DNA of 64,000 nucleotides, taken from Eggerthella sinensis. GTDB taxonomy: Bacteria > Actinomycetota > Coriobacteriia > Coriobacteriales > Eggerthellaceae. This document shows positions 51,667 to 61,422 of the stretch, piece after piece (position 1 is the first letter of the stretch; the number at the start of each line of letters is the position of its first letter). The position numbers and the translations under genes were made by a program. The notes under the pieces were generated by a model. It ran no database searches and was not told the origin of the DNA. It saw only the letters and a list, made by a program, of their open reading frames with translations. Location: NCBI RefSeq assembly GCF_003339815.1, contig NZ_PPTT01000018.1, forward strand, positions 1 through 64,000. The letters are read 5' to 3'.

Positions 51667-53681
51667 GTGCGGTGAATTTGTTCTTGATCTCTCTCGCGCT
51701 GTCGTGCGTCGGAGGCGTGGTGTCGATCGTGCTCAAGCGGGCCGAGAACGCGTCCAAGACGGTGGGCTGCGTGTTCGGCGCCCTCGCGGCGCTGTTCGGC
51801 TTCGGCTCGGCGCTTGCGGCCGTGTTCGGTCCTGCCGAGCTGGTCAGCGTGGCAACGCCGTTCTCGTTCGCGTCGTTCACACTGCTGTTCAACCCGCTTG
51901 CGGGCCTGCTCGTGGGCGTGATCTCGCTGCTTGCGTTCGCGGCGTGGATCTACGGCCTGACGTACTTGGACGAATACCGGGGCAAAGGCATCGGCGTCAT
52001 GGGGTTCTTCATGAACTTCTTCGTCGCGTCCATGAACCTGGTCATCTGCTCAGACAACGCGTTCTGGTTTCTCGTGTTCTTCGAGCTGATGTCTTTGACC
52101 TCGTATTTCCTCGTCATCATCGAGCAGGATGAGAAGTCCATCCGCGGCGGCTTTTTGTACCTGATCATGGCTCACGTGGGCTTTTTGCTCATCATGATCG
52201 CCTTCTTCACCATGGCGGGCATCACGGGCTCCTTCGAGTTCTCGGCGTTCCGCGAGACGGCGTTCGCGCCGGGCGTGGCGTCGCTCGTGTTCCTGCTGGC
52301 CTTCATCGGCTTCGGGTGCAAGGCGGGCATGGTGCCGTTCCATTCGTGGCTGCCGCAGGCGCACCCCGCGGCTCCCTCGAACGTGTCGGCGCTCATGTCG
52401 GGCGGCATGATCAAGATCGGCGTGTTCGGCATCGTGAAGGTGGGCCTCGACCTGTTGTCGGCCTCCGGCTGCGAGCTGTGGTGGGGCATCGTCGTGCTCG
52501 TGTTCGGCGCGGTGTCCTCGGTGCTCGGCGTGGTGTACGCGCTTGCGGAGCACGACATCAAGCGCCTTCTGGCCTACCACTCGGTGGAGAACATCGGCAT
52601 CATCCTGCTGGGCGTGGGCGCCGGCTTCATCGGCGTGGCGCTCAACCAGCCGGTGCTGGCCGTGGTGGGCCTCATGGCGGGCTTCTACCACCTGCTCAAC
52701 CACGCAGTGTTCAAGGGCCTGCTGTTCCTCGGCGCCGGCTCGGTGCTGTACAGCACGGGCACGCGCAACATGGAGAAGCTGGGCGGCCTCGTGCGTGCCA
52801 TGCCCGTGACGGCCATGTGCTTCCTCATCGGCTCGCTGGCCATCTCGGCCATACCGCCGCTCAACGGCTTCGTGTCCGAGTGGTTCACCTACCAGTCGCT
52901 GTTCAACGCGGCCTTCGCCGGCGATTCCATCGTCAAGATATTCGCGGCGCTCGGCGCGGTGGCCCTCGCGCTCACGGGCGCGCTGGCCGTCACCTGTTTC
53001 GTGAAGGCCTACGGCGTGACGTTCCTGTCGGCCCCGCGCTCGAAGGCGGCCGCCGAGGCGCGCGAGGTGGGCGCTCCCATGAAGGCGGGCATGGTGCTGC
53101 TGGCGGCGCTCTGCGTGCTTCTGGGCGTCGGCGCGCCGTGGGTGGCCCCGGCCATGGAGCACATCGCCTCGGCGACGCTCGCGGCCCCGACCGCGACGGT
53201 GGCCCTCGGCGCATCGCTCGTGAACCCGGAGCTGGGCTCGCTCGTGTCCCCGCCGCTGCTGGCGGTGCTGCTCGTCGCGTTCGTCGCGGTGCCCATCGTG
53301 CTGCGCGCCGTGCTGGGCCGTGGCGGCCAGGGCGTGCGCCAGGACCCGTGGGCCTGCGGCTACGCGCCCGACGCGCACATGCCCGTGGTGGCCACGAGCT
53401 TCGCCTCGCAGGTTGAGCTGTTCCTCGAGCCGCTCTACCGCATCCGCACGATCGTCTCGCGTCAGAGCGGGAAGTTCGTCGCGTTGTTCCAGGGAACGGT
53501 GAAGGGCGCCGAAGCGGCCGAGACCGTGGGCGACAAGTACCTCGTCGACACGGTTGCCACGCTCGTCGCCTGGCTGTCCCGTCAGGTGCAGAAGCTCGAA
53601 GGGGGCGACTTCCGCGTGTACATCGTCTACATCGTGGTGGCGCTCGTCTTCTTCCTCTGCCTGTCCGTTCTGGTGAAGTAG
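51663..53681 (+). CDS. hyfB: Hydrogenase-4 proton-channel subunit B (NuoL-like)
   Basis: The 672-residue membrane protein is a large antiporter-like subunit with about 16 hydrophobic segments. The proton-channel core contains FFELMSLTSYFLV (about 140-152) with its glutamate, KAGMVPFHSWLPQAHPAAPSNVSALMSGGMIKIG (about 220-253, in blocks) with the key lysine, and LLAYHSVENIGI (about 302-313). The C-terminal region (about 560-672) contains the polar segment with GRGGQGVRQDPWACGY typical of HyfB/HycC. It should couple hydrogen evolution to ion translocation. Confidence 0.94.
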   Translation: MSAVNLFLISLALSCVGGVVSIVLKRAENASKTVGCVFGALAALFGFGSALAAVFGPAELVSVATPFSFASFTLLFNPLAGLLVGVISLLAFAAWIYGLTYLDEYRGKGIGVMGFFMNFFVASMNLVICSDNAFWFLVFFELMSLTSYFLVIIEQDEKSIRGGFLYLIMAHVGFLLIMIAFFTMAGITGSFEFSAFRETAFAPGVASLVFLLAFIGFGCKAGMVPFHSWLPQAHPAAPSNVSALMSGGMIKIGVFGIVKVGLDLLSASGCELWWGIVVLVFGAVSSVLGVVYALAEHDIKRLLAYHSVENIGIILLGVGAGFIGVALNQPVLAVVGLMAGFYHLLNHAVFKGLLFLGAGSVLYSTGTRNMEKLGGLVRAMPVTAMCFLIGSLAISAIPPLNGFVSEWFTYQSLFNAAFAGDSIVKIFAALGAVALALTGALAVTCFVKAYGVTFLSAPRSKAAAEAREVGAPMKAGMVLLAALCVLLGVGAPWVAPAMEHIASATLAAPTATVALGASLVNPELGSLVSPPLLAVLLVAFVAVPIVLRAVLGRGGQGVRQDPWACGYAPDAHMPVVATSFASQVELFLEPLYRIRTIVSRQSGKFVALFQGTVKGAEAAETVGDKYLVDTVATLVAWLSRQVQKLEGGDFRVYIVYIVVALVFFLCLSVLVK

Positions 53682-53691
53682 GAGGTGCGCC

Positions 53692-54621
53692 ATGACTGAA
53701 ATCATCATCGCAATCGTGCAGTCCCTCCTGCTCGTGCTGCTCGCGCCGCTCGTGTCGGGCACGGCCCGCTGGATGCGCGCCAAGATGCACACGCGGCGCG
53801 GCCCCTCAGTGCTGCAGGACTACTACGATATCTTCAAGCTGCTCAAGCGCCAGGATCTGCACACGGCGAACTCGAGCTTCGTGTCGCGTCTCATGCCGCC
53901 GCTGTTCTTCGGCACCATGCTCGTGCTGGCCTGCGGCATGCCCATGATCACGCGGCTGTGCCCCGTGCCGCTGCTGGGCGACATCATCACCATCATCTAC
54001 CTCATGGCCCTGCCGCGCTTCTTCTTCGCGCTGGCGGCCGTGGACAGCTCGAACGCCTACTCGGGCGTCGGCGGCATCCGCGAGCTGCTCGTGGGCGTGC
54101 TCGTGGAGCCGTCGCTCATGCTGGCGCTGTTCGTGGCAGCGCTTGCCACGGGCACGACGAACGTGGGCCAGATGGGCTTCATGATCGGCTCGCTGTCGGC
54201 GAGCGCGCCGGTGGCCGTCGTGGTGGCCGGCGTGGCGTTCGCCATCGCCTGCTACGTGGAGCTGGGCAAGCTGCCCTACGACATGGCCGAGGCCGAGCAG
54301 GAGATCCAGGAAGGCCCGCTGGCCGAGTACTCGGGCCCGTCGCTCGCGCTCGTCAAAATGTCCATGTCCATGAAGCAGATCCTCGTGGTCAGCTGGTTCG
54401 TCGCGGTGTTCCTGCCCTTCGGCAGCGCCGTCGAGCTCACGCTGCCGGCGTTGGCCGTGGGCGCGCTCGTCTACCTCGTGAAGGTGGCCGTCATCTTCTT
54501 CGCCTGCTCGCTCGTGGAGAACCTCGTGGCGCGCGTGCGCTACAAGCTCATGGGCAAGCAGACGTGGACGGTCGTGGGCGTGTCGGTGCTGGCCTTCGTG
54601 TTCTGCGTCTTGGGCGTATAG
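53692..54621 (+). CDS. hyfC: Hydrogenase-4 membrane subunit C (NuoH-like)
   Basis: The 309-residue protein has about eight hydrophobic segments. The conserved cytoplasmic loops are RRGPSVLQDYYDIFKLLKRQ (about 35-54) and ELGKLPYDMAEAEQEIQEGPLAEYSG (about 187-212, in two blocks). The acidic residues in these loops match NuoH/HyfC and connect the peripheral hydrogenase arm to the membrane arm. The gene lies ten bases after hyfB. Confidence 0.94.
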   Translation: MTEIIIAIVQSLLLVLLAPLVSGTARWMRAKMHTRRGPSVLQDYYDIFKLLKRQDLHTANSSFVSRLMPPLFFGTMLVLACGMPMITRLCPVPLLGDIITIIYLMALPRFFFALAAVDSSNAYSGVGGIRELLVGVLVEPSLMLALFVAALATGTTNVGQMGFMIGSLSASAPVAVVVAGVAFAIACYVELGKLPYDMAEAEQEIQEGPLAEYSGPSLALVKMSMSMKQILVVSWFVAVFLPFGSAVELTLPALAVGALVYLVKVAVIFFACSLVENLVARVRYKLMGKQTWTVVGVSVLAFVFCVLGV

Positions 54622-54641
54622 GGGAGAGGAGGAACTGAATC

Positions 54642-56096
54642 ATGATAGGAATGGATATGTCCCTTCTCGCCATCGCCGCCATCGTCGTGCCGTTCGTGGC
54701 CGCGCTCGCCATCGTGGTGAGCCCGCAACGCGCTGCCAAATGGTGGTGCGTCGGCGCGGCCGCCGTCTCGACGGCGCTCACGCTGGCCGTATGGGGGATG
54801 TTCGCGGGATGCGGCGAGGAATCCGTCACGGTGACGCTCGCCGTTTTGGGCGACGCCGAGGTGATCGGCCTCGTGTTCGACAAGGTGAGCGTGCTGCTGG
54901 CTCCCTGCTTCGTGGGTATCGGCCTCTTGATAGGCATCTACTCGATCGGCTACATGAACAAGGGCAACCGCGAGCACGCCGACGCCCCGCGCCGGAGGTT
55001 CTACGCGTTCTTCACCGTGTTCATCGGCGCCATGGCCGGCGTCGTGTTCAGCTCCACCGTGGTGGGCCAGCTCGTGTTCTTCGAGATCACGGGCGCCTGC
55101 TCGTGGGCGCTCATCGGCTACTACGACACGCCTTCGGCGCGCAAGTCGGCCATGAAGGCGCTCATCCTCACGCACATCGCCTCGCTCGGCCTCTACATCG
55201 CCGCCGGCGCGCTGTACCTGCAAACCGGCACGTTCGCCGTGGCGGCCATCGCGCAGCTCGACGGCTGGTGGAAGGCGTTCGTGCTGCTGTGCGTGCTGTT
55301 CGCGGCCTGGGGCAAGTCGGCCCAGCTGCCGCTGTACATGTGGCTGCCCTCCGCCATGGAGGCTCCCACGCCCGTATCGGCCTACCTGCACGGCGCCTCC
55401 ATGGTGAAGGTGGGCGTGGCGGTGTTCGCCCGCGAGCTCATCGGTGCGGGCCCGGTGCCCGAGGTGGTGGGCTGGGTCGTGGTGATCGGCGCCATCCTCA
55501 CCATGCTGTTCAGCTTCTTCATGTACCTGCCGCAGAAGGATATGAAGCGCCTGCTGGCCTTCTCCACCATCTCGCAGCTGTCGTACATCTTCTTGGGCTT
55601 CGGCTTCTACATCTTCGGCAGCGACCTGGCCTTCGAGGGCGGCGTCATGCACATCTTCAACCATGCGTTCGCCAAGACCCTGTTCTTCCTCGTGGCCGGC
55701 GCGTTCAGCTACACGCTGGGCACGCGCATGCTGCCCAAGATCAAGGGCGTGCTCAAGAAGCAGCCGCTGCTGGGCGTGGCCTTCGCCTTCGCCGCGCTCG
55801 CCATCGCGGGCGTGCCGCCCATGAACGGCTTCTTCAGCAAGTTCGCCATCTTCTCCGGCAGCTTCGCGGTGGCCGAGGGCAACTGGCTGCTCATGCTCAT
55901 CGTGGTGGTGGCGCTGCTGGAAACCGTGGGCTGCTTCGCCTGGTTCCTCAAGTGGATGGGCAGCGTGCTGCCCGGCGAGCCGTCGCCGACGGTGGCCGAC
56001 GCGGCCCCCATCCCGAAGCCCATGATCGGCGTGTTCGTCGTACTGATGGTCCTGACGGTGTGCTCGAGCTTCATCGCCGCCGCATGGTTGGGGTGA
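54642..56096 (+). CDS. hyfD: Hydrogenase-4 antiporter-like subunit D
   Basis: The 484-residue membrane protein has about 14 hydrophobic segments and the antiporter-type motifs FFEITGACSWALIGYYD (about 146-162), WGKSAQLPLYMWLPSAMEAPTPVSAYLHGASMVKVGV (about 224-260, in blocks) and LLAFSTISQLSYI (about 304-316). It is one of the three NuoL/M/N-type subunits here (with B and F). AGGAGG lies about ten bases before the ATG. Three proton-channel subunits separate this hyf-type complex from the simpler hyc type. Confidence 0.92.
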   Translation: MIGMDMSLLAIAAIVVPFVAALAIVVSPQRAAKWWCVGAAAVSTALTLAVWGMFAGCGEESVTVTLAVLGDAEVIGLVFDKVSVLLAPCFVGIGLLIGIYSIGYMNKGNREHADAPRRRFYAFFTVFIGAMAGVVFSSTVVGQLVFFEITGACSWALIGYYDTPSARKSAMKALILTHIASLGLYIAAGALYLQTGTFAVAAIAQLDGWWKAFVLLCVLFAAWGKSAQLPLYMWLPSAMEAPTPVSAYLHGASMVKVGVAVFARELIGAGPVPEVVGWVVVIGAILTMLFSFFMYLPQKDMKRLLAFSTISQLSYIFLGFGFYIFGSDLAFEGGVMHIFNHAFAKTLFFLVAGAFSYTLGTRMLPKIKGVLKKQPLLGVAFAFAALAIAGVPPMNGFFSKFAIFSGSFAVAEGNWLLMLIVVVALLETVGCFAWFLKWMGSVLPGEPSPTVADAAPIPKPMIGVFVVLMVLTVCSSFIAAAWLG

Positions 56097-56106
56097 GGAG
56101 ATCGAC

Positions 56107-56760
56107 ATGACTGGATATACCTTAGTTAACATCCTGGGCGGCCTGCTCATCGTCACCTCGATGCTGGTGGTGCTGTCGAAGACGCCGACGCGCGCAGCGT
56201 ACGTGTACGCGGTGCAGTCGCTCGTGCTGGTCACGCTGTTCGTGGCGCTCGGCACCGTGACGGGGTCGTCGGAGCTGTACACCTGGGCCGGCACGGCCTT
56301 CGTCACGAAGGTGCTCGTGGTGCCCGGCATCATCCTGTACGCGTGCAAGAAGATGGGCGACGCGGGCGCGGGATTGTCGCCGAAGCTCACGCCGGTGAAG
56401 AGCATCGCCATCATCGCCGTGGAAGTGTTCCTGTGCTTCGTCGTGGTGCAGGGCGTGGCGCTGCCGACGGCTGTCGAGGTGAAGCCGGCGCTGGCCATCT
56501 CGCTCGCGCACTTCTTCATCGGCCTCACGTGCATCGTGACGCAGCGCAACATCGTCAAGCAGATCTTCGGCTACTGCCTCATGGAGAACGGCTCGCACGT
56601 CACGCTGGCGCTGCTGGCGCCCGAGGCTCCCGAGCTCGTGGAAGTGGGCATCGCCACCGACGCGTTCTTCGCGGTCATCATCATGGCCGTGGTGGCCGTG
56701 CGCATCTACCGCACGGCGCACACGCTCGACGCCGACGACCTCATGGAATTGAAAGGGTAG
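56107..56760 (+). CDS. hyfE: Hydrogenase-4 membrane subunit E
   Basis: The 217-residue protein has about seven hydrophobic segments. The conserved HyfE segment FFIGLTCIVTQRNIVKQIFGYCLMENG lies near 139-165 (in two blocks), and LVEVGIATDAFFAVIIMAVVAVRI near 178-201. The second half resembles NuoK. It is found in hydrogenase-4 but not hydrogenase-3 complexes, which supports the hyf assignment. Confidence 0.92.
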   Translation: MTGYTLVNILGGLLIVTSMLVVLSKTPTRAAYVYAVQSLVLVTLFVALGTVTGSSELYTWAGTAFVTKVLVVPGIILYACKKMGDAGAGLSPKLTPVKSIAIIAVEVFLCFVVVQGVALPTAVEVKPALAISLAHFFIGLTCIVTQRNIVKQIFGYCLMENGSHVTLALLAPEAPELVEVGIATDAFFAVIIMAVVAVRIYRTAHTLDADDLMELKG

Positions 56761-56769
56761 GGGGAGACC

Positions 56770-58344
56770 ATGGACTACGCAATGCTGGTCGTCGTGCTCA
56801 TGGCGCTGCCGCTCGTCGCGTCGCTGCTCATGGCAGCGCTGCCGTCGAAGAGCGTGCCGCGCGGATTGTACGAGGCCATCCATCTCGCATCGCTTGCGGG
56901 CGTGCTCGTGCTCTCACTCTTCCTCACCGCGCAGGTGGTGACGTCGGGCGAGGCCGTGAACGCCATCGGCCTGTGGTTCCACCTCGATGCGCTCGGCAGC
57001 GTGTTCGTGGCGCTCATCGGCTGCATCGGCTTTCTCACCGGGTTCTACTCGCTGGCCTACATCCGCCACGACGTGGAGATCGGCCACATGAGCCCCTCGC
57101 AGGTCAAGCAGTACTACGTGTTCTTCAGTTTGTTCGTGTTCACCATGCTCGTGGTGGCGCTGTCCAACAACATCATCATGATGTGGGTGGGCATCGAGGC
57201 CACCACGCTGTCCACCGTGTTCCTCGTGGGCGCGTACTCCACGAAGCTCTCGCTCGAGGCCGCGTGGAAGTACGTCATCGTGTGCACGGCGGGCGTGGCG
57301 TTCGGCCTGTACGGCACCGTGCTCGTGTACGCGAACGCCGCCGACGTGATGGCCGATGCGCACCAGGCCGTGTTCTGGACGTCGCTTCTGCCCTACGCGT
57401 CGCAGTTCGACGTCGTGCTCATGCAGATCGCGTTCGTGTTCGCCGCCATCGGCTTCGGCACGAAGGCCGGCCTGTTCCCCATGCACACGTGGCTGCCCGA
57501 CGCGCACTCCGAGGCGCCGAGTCCCGTGTCCGGCCTGCTGTCGGGCGTGCTGCTGAAGTGCGCCATGCTCATCATCATCCGGTTCTACATCCTGGCCGTG
57601 CAGGCCATCGGCCCCGCCTTCCCGCAGCTGCTCATGCTCGTGCTGGGCATCCTGTCGGTGGGCGTGGCGGCGTTCGCCGTGTTCTCGCAGGACGACCTCA
57701 AGCGCAAGCTGGCCTACAGCTCGTGCGAGAACGTGGGCGTCGTGGCGCTGTGCCTGGGCTTCGGCGGCCCGCTCGGCGTGGCGGCCGCGCTGCTGCACTG
57801 CATCATGCACGGCTTCACGAAGGCGTTTCTGTTCTGCCTGTCGGGCAACGTGCTCATGAAGTACGGCACCCGCGATCTGAACAAGATCAGCGGCATCCTC
57901 AAGGTCGCCCCCGTCACGGGCGTGCTTCTGGCCATCGGCCTGTTCGCGCTCGCGTGCTTCCCGCCGTTCGCCATGTTCATCTCCGAGGTCATGGCGTTCG
58001 TGGCCGGCATCGTGTCGGGCAACATCGTGATCGTGGTGGTGTTCGCGCTGGCGCTGACGGTGGTCATCGCCGCGCTCGTGGGCGTGGTGACGCGCTCGGT
58101 GATGGGAACCGCGCCCGAGGGCATGAAGAAGGGCGACGTGGGCGCGCTCGCGCTCGTTCCCGAGTTCGTGCTCGTGGCCGTGGTGGTATGGTTCGGCGTG
58201 GCGCTGCCGCAGCCGGTGCTGGCGGGCGTCGAAGAGGCCACGGCCATCGTGCTGCAGCAGGATTCCGACGTGCTGCACGAGGCGCCGCTGTTCAAGGATC
58301 TGTTCGCCGCGACCGAGGGCGCGCGTGACGCCGCATCCGAATAG
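56770..58344 (+). CDS. hyfF: Hydrogenase-4 antiporter-like subunit F
   Basis: The 524-residue membrane protein has about 14 hydrophobic segments and antiporter motifs: MMWVGIEATTLSTVFLVG (about 137-154), GTKAGLFPMHTWLPDAHSEAPSPVSGLLSGVLLK (about 230-263, in blocks) and LAYSSCENVGVVALCLGFGG (about 315-334). A long C-terminal soluble tail (about 470-524) follows. Together with B and D it forms the ion-translocating arm. Confidence 0.93.
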   Translation: MDYAMLVVVLMALPLVASLLMAALPSKSVPRGLYEAIHLASLAGVLVLSLFLTAQVVTSGEAVNAIGLWFHLDALGSVFVALIGCIGFLTGFYSLAYIRHDVEIGHMSPSQVKQYYVFFSLFVFTMLVVALSNNIIMMWVGIEATTLSTVFLVGAYSTKLSLEAAWKYVIVCTAGVAFGLYGTVLVYANAADVMADAHQAVFWTSLLPYASQFDVVLMQIAFVFAAIGFGTKAGLFPMHTWLPDAHSEAPSPVSGLLSGVLLKCAMLIIIRFYILAVQAIGPAFPQLLMLVLGILSVGVAAFAVFSQDDLKRKLAYSSCENVGVVALCLGFGGPLGVAAALLHCIMHGFTKAFLFCLSGNVLMKYGTRDLNKISGILKVAPVTGVLLAIGLFALACFPPFAMFISEVMAFVAGIVSGNIVIVVVFALALTVVIAALVGVVTRSVMGTAPEGMKKGDVGALALVPEFVLVAVVVWFGVALPQPVLAGVEEATAIVLQQDSDVLHEAPLFKDLFAATEGARDAASE

Positions 58345-58353
58345 GAGATTGTC

Positions 58354-60084
58354 ATGAAGAGGAAACAACAAGCGATGCGGGCGGGCGAGAGCCATGTGGA
58401 AGCGGTGCGCGAGCGCTTTCCCGGCGTGCTCAAGGATGCCGCGTGGCAAGCCGAGGAGCAGGTGACCATCACGGTTGCCACCGACGCCCTGCCCGACGTC
58501 GTCGAGTTCTTGTACTTCGGCCGAGGCGGGTGGCTGCCCATGATGGTGGGCAACGACGAGCGGCCGCTCAACGGCATGTTCGCGCTGTACTACGTGCTGT
58601 CCATGGAAGAGGAGGACCCCTGCTTCTGCGTCGTGCGCGCCGAGGTGTCGCCCGAGACGTGCGAGTTCCCCAGCGTCACGCCGCGCGTGCCGGCCTGCGT
58701 GTGGAGCGAGCGCGAGGTGCGCGACATGTTCGGCCTGCGCCCCGTGGGGCTGCCCGACGAACGCCGGCTCGTGCTGCCGGACGACTGGCCCGACAACCTG
58801 TACCCGTTGCGCAAGGATTCCATGGACTACCGCAAGCGCCCCGCGCCGGTGTCCGACATGGAGAACTACACGTTCCTGTCCGAGACGGACGGGCGCGAGA
58901 CCACCGAGATGCCCATGGGCCCCTTGCACATCACCTCCGACGAGCCGGGCCACTTCCGCCTGTTCGTGGAGGGCGAGGAGATCGTGGACGCCGACTACCG
59001 CCTGTTCTACGTGCATCGCGGCATGGAGAAGGTGGCCGAGGCGCGCCTCGACTACGACGCCGTGACGTTTCTGGCCGACCGCATCTGCGGCATCTGCGGG
59101 TGCGCGCACTCGGTGGCCTACGCAGAGGCCGTGGAGAGCGCGCAGGGCATCGTCGTGCCCGAGCGCGCGCAGTTCATCCGCGCCATCGTGCTCGAGGTGG
59201 AGCGTTTGCACTCGCACCTGCTCAACCTCGGCCTCGTGTGCCACTTCTGCGGCTTCGACACGGGTTTCCAGCACTTCTTCCGCGTGCGCGAGAAGTCCAT
59301 GGACCTCGCCGAGCTGCTCACCGGCCACCGCAAGACCTACGGCCTCAACCTCATCGGCGGCGTGCGCCGCGACATCCTGGCCGAGCAGCATCTGGAAACC
59401 GTGCGCCTCGTGGGCGAGCTGCGCGCCGAGGTGCAGGGCCTCGTGGAGGAGCTTTTGAGCACGCCGAACTTCCTGGCGCGCACCGAGGGCGTGGGCATCC
59501 TCGACAAGCGGGTGGCCCGCGCGTTCAGCCCCGTGGGGCCGTGCGTGCGCGGCAGCGGCTTCGCGCGCGACGCCCGCTTCGACCACCCCTTCGACGGCTA
59601 CAAGAGCTTGCAGGGCACGTTCAAGGCGCGCAGCCACGACGGCTGCGACGTGAAGAGCCGCACGCTCGTGCGCATCGAGGAGTTCCTCGACTCGCTCGAC
59701 ATGATCGAGGCGCTCATGACGAACGCGCCGGCCGGCCCCATCCTCACCGAGGATTGGACGTACACGCCGCACAAGTTCGGCATCGGCGTGACGGAGGCGC
59801 CGCGCGGCGAGGACGTGCACTGGGCCATGACGGGCGACAACCAGAAATGCTACCGTTGGCGCGCGAAGGCCGCCACGTACAGCAACTGGCCCGTGCTGCG
59901 CTACATGTTCCGCGGCAACACCATCTCCGACGCCGCGCTCATCGTGGGCAGCATCGACCCGTGCTACTCGTGCACCGACCGCGTGACCGTGGTGGACGTG
60001 CGCAAGAAGACGAGCACGGTGCTCACGAAGAACCAGCTGGAATCGTACTGCCGTCGCCGCACGCATTCTCCGCTGAAGGATTAA
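58354..60084 (+). CDS. hyfG: Hydrogenase-4 large subunit, [NiFe] catalytic
   Basis: The 576-residue protein fuses a NuoC-like domain (about 20-170) to the group 4 [NiFe] hydrogenase large subunit. The nickel cysteines are in RICGICGCAH (about 242-251) and DPCYSCTDR (about 535-543). A C-terminal extension of 33 residues follows the arginine of the second motif and should be removed by the HycI protease encoded at 61919. It reduces protons to H2 with electrons relayed from FdhF. The length and layout agree with HyfG/HycE. Confidence 0.95.
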   Translation: MKRKQQAMRAGESHVEAVRERFPGVLKDAAWQAEEQVTITVATDALPDVVEFLYFGRGGWLPMMVGNDERPLNGMFALYYVLSMEEEDPCFCVVRAEVSPETCEFPSVTPRVPACVWSEREVRDMFGLRPVGLPDERRLVLPDDWPDNLYPLRKDSMDYRKRPAPVSDMENYTFLSETDGRETTEMPMGPLHITSDEPGHFRLFVEGEEIVDADYRLFYVHRGMEKVAEARLDYDAVTFLADRICGICGCAHSVAYAEAVESAQGIVVPERAQFIRAIVLEVERLHSHLLNLGLVCHFCGFDTGFQHFFRVREKSMDLAELLTGHRKTYGLNLIGGVRRDILAEQHLETVRLVGELRAEVQGLVEELLSTPNFLARTEGVGILDKRVARAFSPVGPCVRGSGFARDARFDHPFDGYKSLQGTFKARSHDGCDVKSRTLVRIEEFLDSLDMIEALMTNAPAGPILTEDWTYTPHKFGIGVTEAPRGEDVHWAMTGDNQKCYRWRAKAATYSNWPVLRYMFRGNTISDAALIVGSIDPCYSCTDRVTVVDVRKKTSTVLTKNQLESYCRRRTHSPLKD

Positions 60085-60091
60085 GGGGGAC

Positions 60092-60634
60092 GTGATGCTG
60101 AAGACCCTGAAGAACATCATCAAAACCGGCGACGCGACCGTCAAGTACCCCTTCGCGCCGCTCGAGACCACGCCCGACATGCGCGGCAAGCCCGAGCACG
60201 ACCTGGAGCGCTGCATCGCGTGCGCGGCCTGCGCCGTGGCGTGCCCGCCGAACGCCATCCAGATGGAGTCGGACACGCGGGAGGGCACCATCACCTGGTC
60301 CATCGATTACGGCCGCTGCATCTTCTGCGGCCGGTGCGAGGAGGTGTGCCCGCTCGAGGCCATCCGCCTGGGCTCGGAGTTCGAGCTGGCGGTCATGACG
60401 AAGGCCGACCTCGTGGAGACGTGCACCTACCAGCTGCAGGCGTGCTCGGAGTGCGGACGGTACTTCGCGCCGCGCAAGGAAGTGGACTACGCCGTGCGGC
60501 TGCTGGGCAGCTTGGAGGCGTCGCCCGAGGGCGACGACGCGGTGCGCCTGGCGGGCGTGTGCCCCGCGTGCAAGCGCCGCGCGGACGGCATCGCGGCGAA
60601 GCGCGCGGTGGACGCGCAGGGAGGACGAAAATGA
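60092..60634 (+). CDS. hyfH: Hydrogenase-4 Fe-S subunit H (NuoI-like)
   Basis: The 180-residue protein carries two [4Fe-4S] motifs, [12 protein letters not shown] (about 41-52) and [12 protein letters not shown] (about 75-86). A third cysteine group in the C-terminal part ([10 protein letters not shown] near 115-124 and CPACKRR near 161-167) resembles a zinc ribbon as seen in HyfH/HycF. It relays electrons between the A subunit and the small subunit. Eight bases separate it from hyfG. Confidence 0.92.
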   Translation: MMLKTLKNIIKTGDATVKYPFAPLETTPDMRGKPEHDLERCIACAACAVACPPNAIQMESDTREGTITWSIDYGRCIFCGRCEEVCPLEAIRLGSEFELAVMTKADLVETCTYQLQACSECGRYFAPRKEVDYAVRLLGSLEASPEGDDAVRLAGVCPACKRRADGIAAKRAVDAQGGRK

Positions 60635-61422
60635 CGAACACGCATCTGGTGCCGGAGAGCCTGCAGCACCGATTGGACAAGAAGGAGCTCGACGACAAGA
60701 TTGCCGCCGCGAAGGCGGCGCTGCTGGGCGATATCAAGCGCTCGGTGTACATCTACCGCGTGGACTGCGGCGGCTGCAACGCCTGCGAGATCGAGATATT
60801 CGCCTCCATCACGCCGGTGTTCGACGCCGAGCGCTTCGGCATCAAGAACATGGCGAGCCCCCGGCACGCCGACATCCTCGTGTACACGGGCGCCGTGACG
60901 CGCGCCATGCGCATGCCGGCCCTGCGCGCCTACGAGGCCGCGCCCGACCCGAAGCTCGTCGTGAGCTACGGCGCGTGCGGCTGCACGGGCGGCATCTTCC
61001 ACGACAACTACTGCGTGTGGGGCGGCACCGACAAGCTGTTCCCCGTGGACGTGTACATCCCGGGCTGCCCGCCGTCGCCGGCGCAGACCATCTACGGCTT
61101 CGCCGTGGCGCTCGGCTTGCTGGGGCAGAAGCTCCACGCCACGGCGCTCGTGGAGGGGGAGGGCGAGCAGGCGCCGCTCCTGCACGCCGACATCCCCTAC
61201 AAGCTGCGGGCCGAGCTCGAGCGCGAGGCGCGCCGCATGGCGGGCTACCGCTACGGGCGCGACCTCGTGGACCGCTTCATGGTCGCGCTCGCGCCCGAGG
61301 GCGGCGACGTGCTGGGATCGCTCGACGCGCTCGTGGCCGGGGAGGCCGACCCGCGCAAGGCGGAGATCTACGCCGACCTCAAGGACGTCGTGTGCGCGAA
61401 GGTGCTGGGGGTGCGCCCATGA
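60631..61422 (+). CDS. hyfI: Hydrogenase-4 small subunit I (NuoB-like)
   Basis: The 263-residue protein binds the proximal [4Fe-4S] cluster through [12 protein letters not shown] (about 47-58), the cysteine in [10 protein letters not shown] (about 111-120) and [14 protein letters not shown] (about 145-158). About 90 residues beyond the usual NuoB core form a C-terminal helical extension. The ATG overlaps the hyfH stop by four bases. Confidence 0.93.
   Translation: MTNTHLVPESLQHRLDKKELDDKIAAAKAALLGDIKRSVYIYRVDCGGCNACEIEIFASITPVFDAERFGIKNMASPRHADILVYTGAVTRAMRMPALRAYEAAPDPKLVVSYGACGCTGGIFHDNYCVWGGTDKLFPVDVYIPGCPPSPAQTIYGFAVALGLLGQKLHATALVEGEGEQAPLLHADIPYKLRAELEREARRMAGYRYGRDLVDRFMVALAPEGGDVLGSLDALVAGEADPRKAEIYADLKDVVCAKVLGVRP

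Noticed and set aside
56914-60303. Open frame of 1129 codons on the minus strand
   Set aside because: It lies opposite hyfF and hyfG, is extremely His/Arg/Glu-rich and shows no domain. It is a codon-bias shadow of GC-rich genes. The same holds for the long frames at 43916-47119 (+) and 48071-51061 (-).
51076-61422. Respiratory complex I (nuo) operon
   Set aside because: No NuoA, E, F, G, J or K gene is present as in nuo. The large subunit keeps both nickel-binding CxxC motifs, and HycI, HyfJ and FdhF accompany it, so it is a hydrogenase-4.
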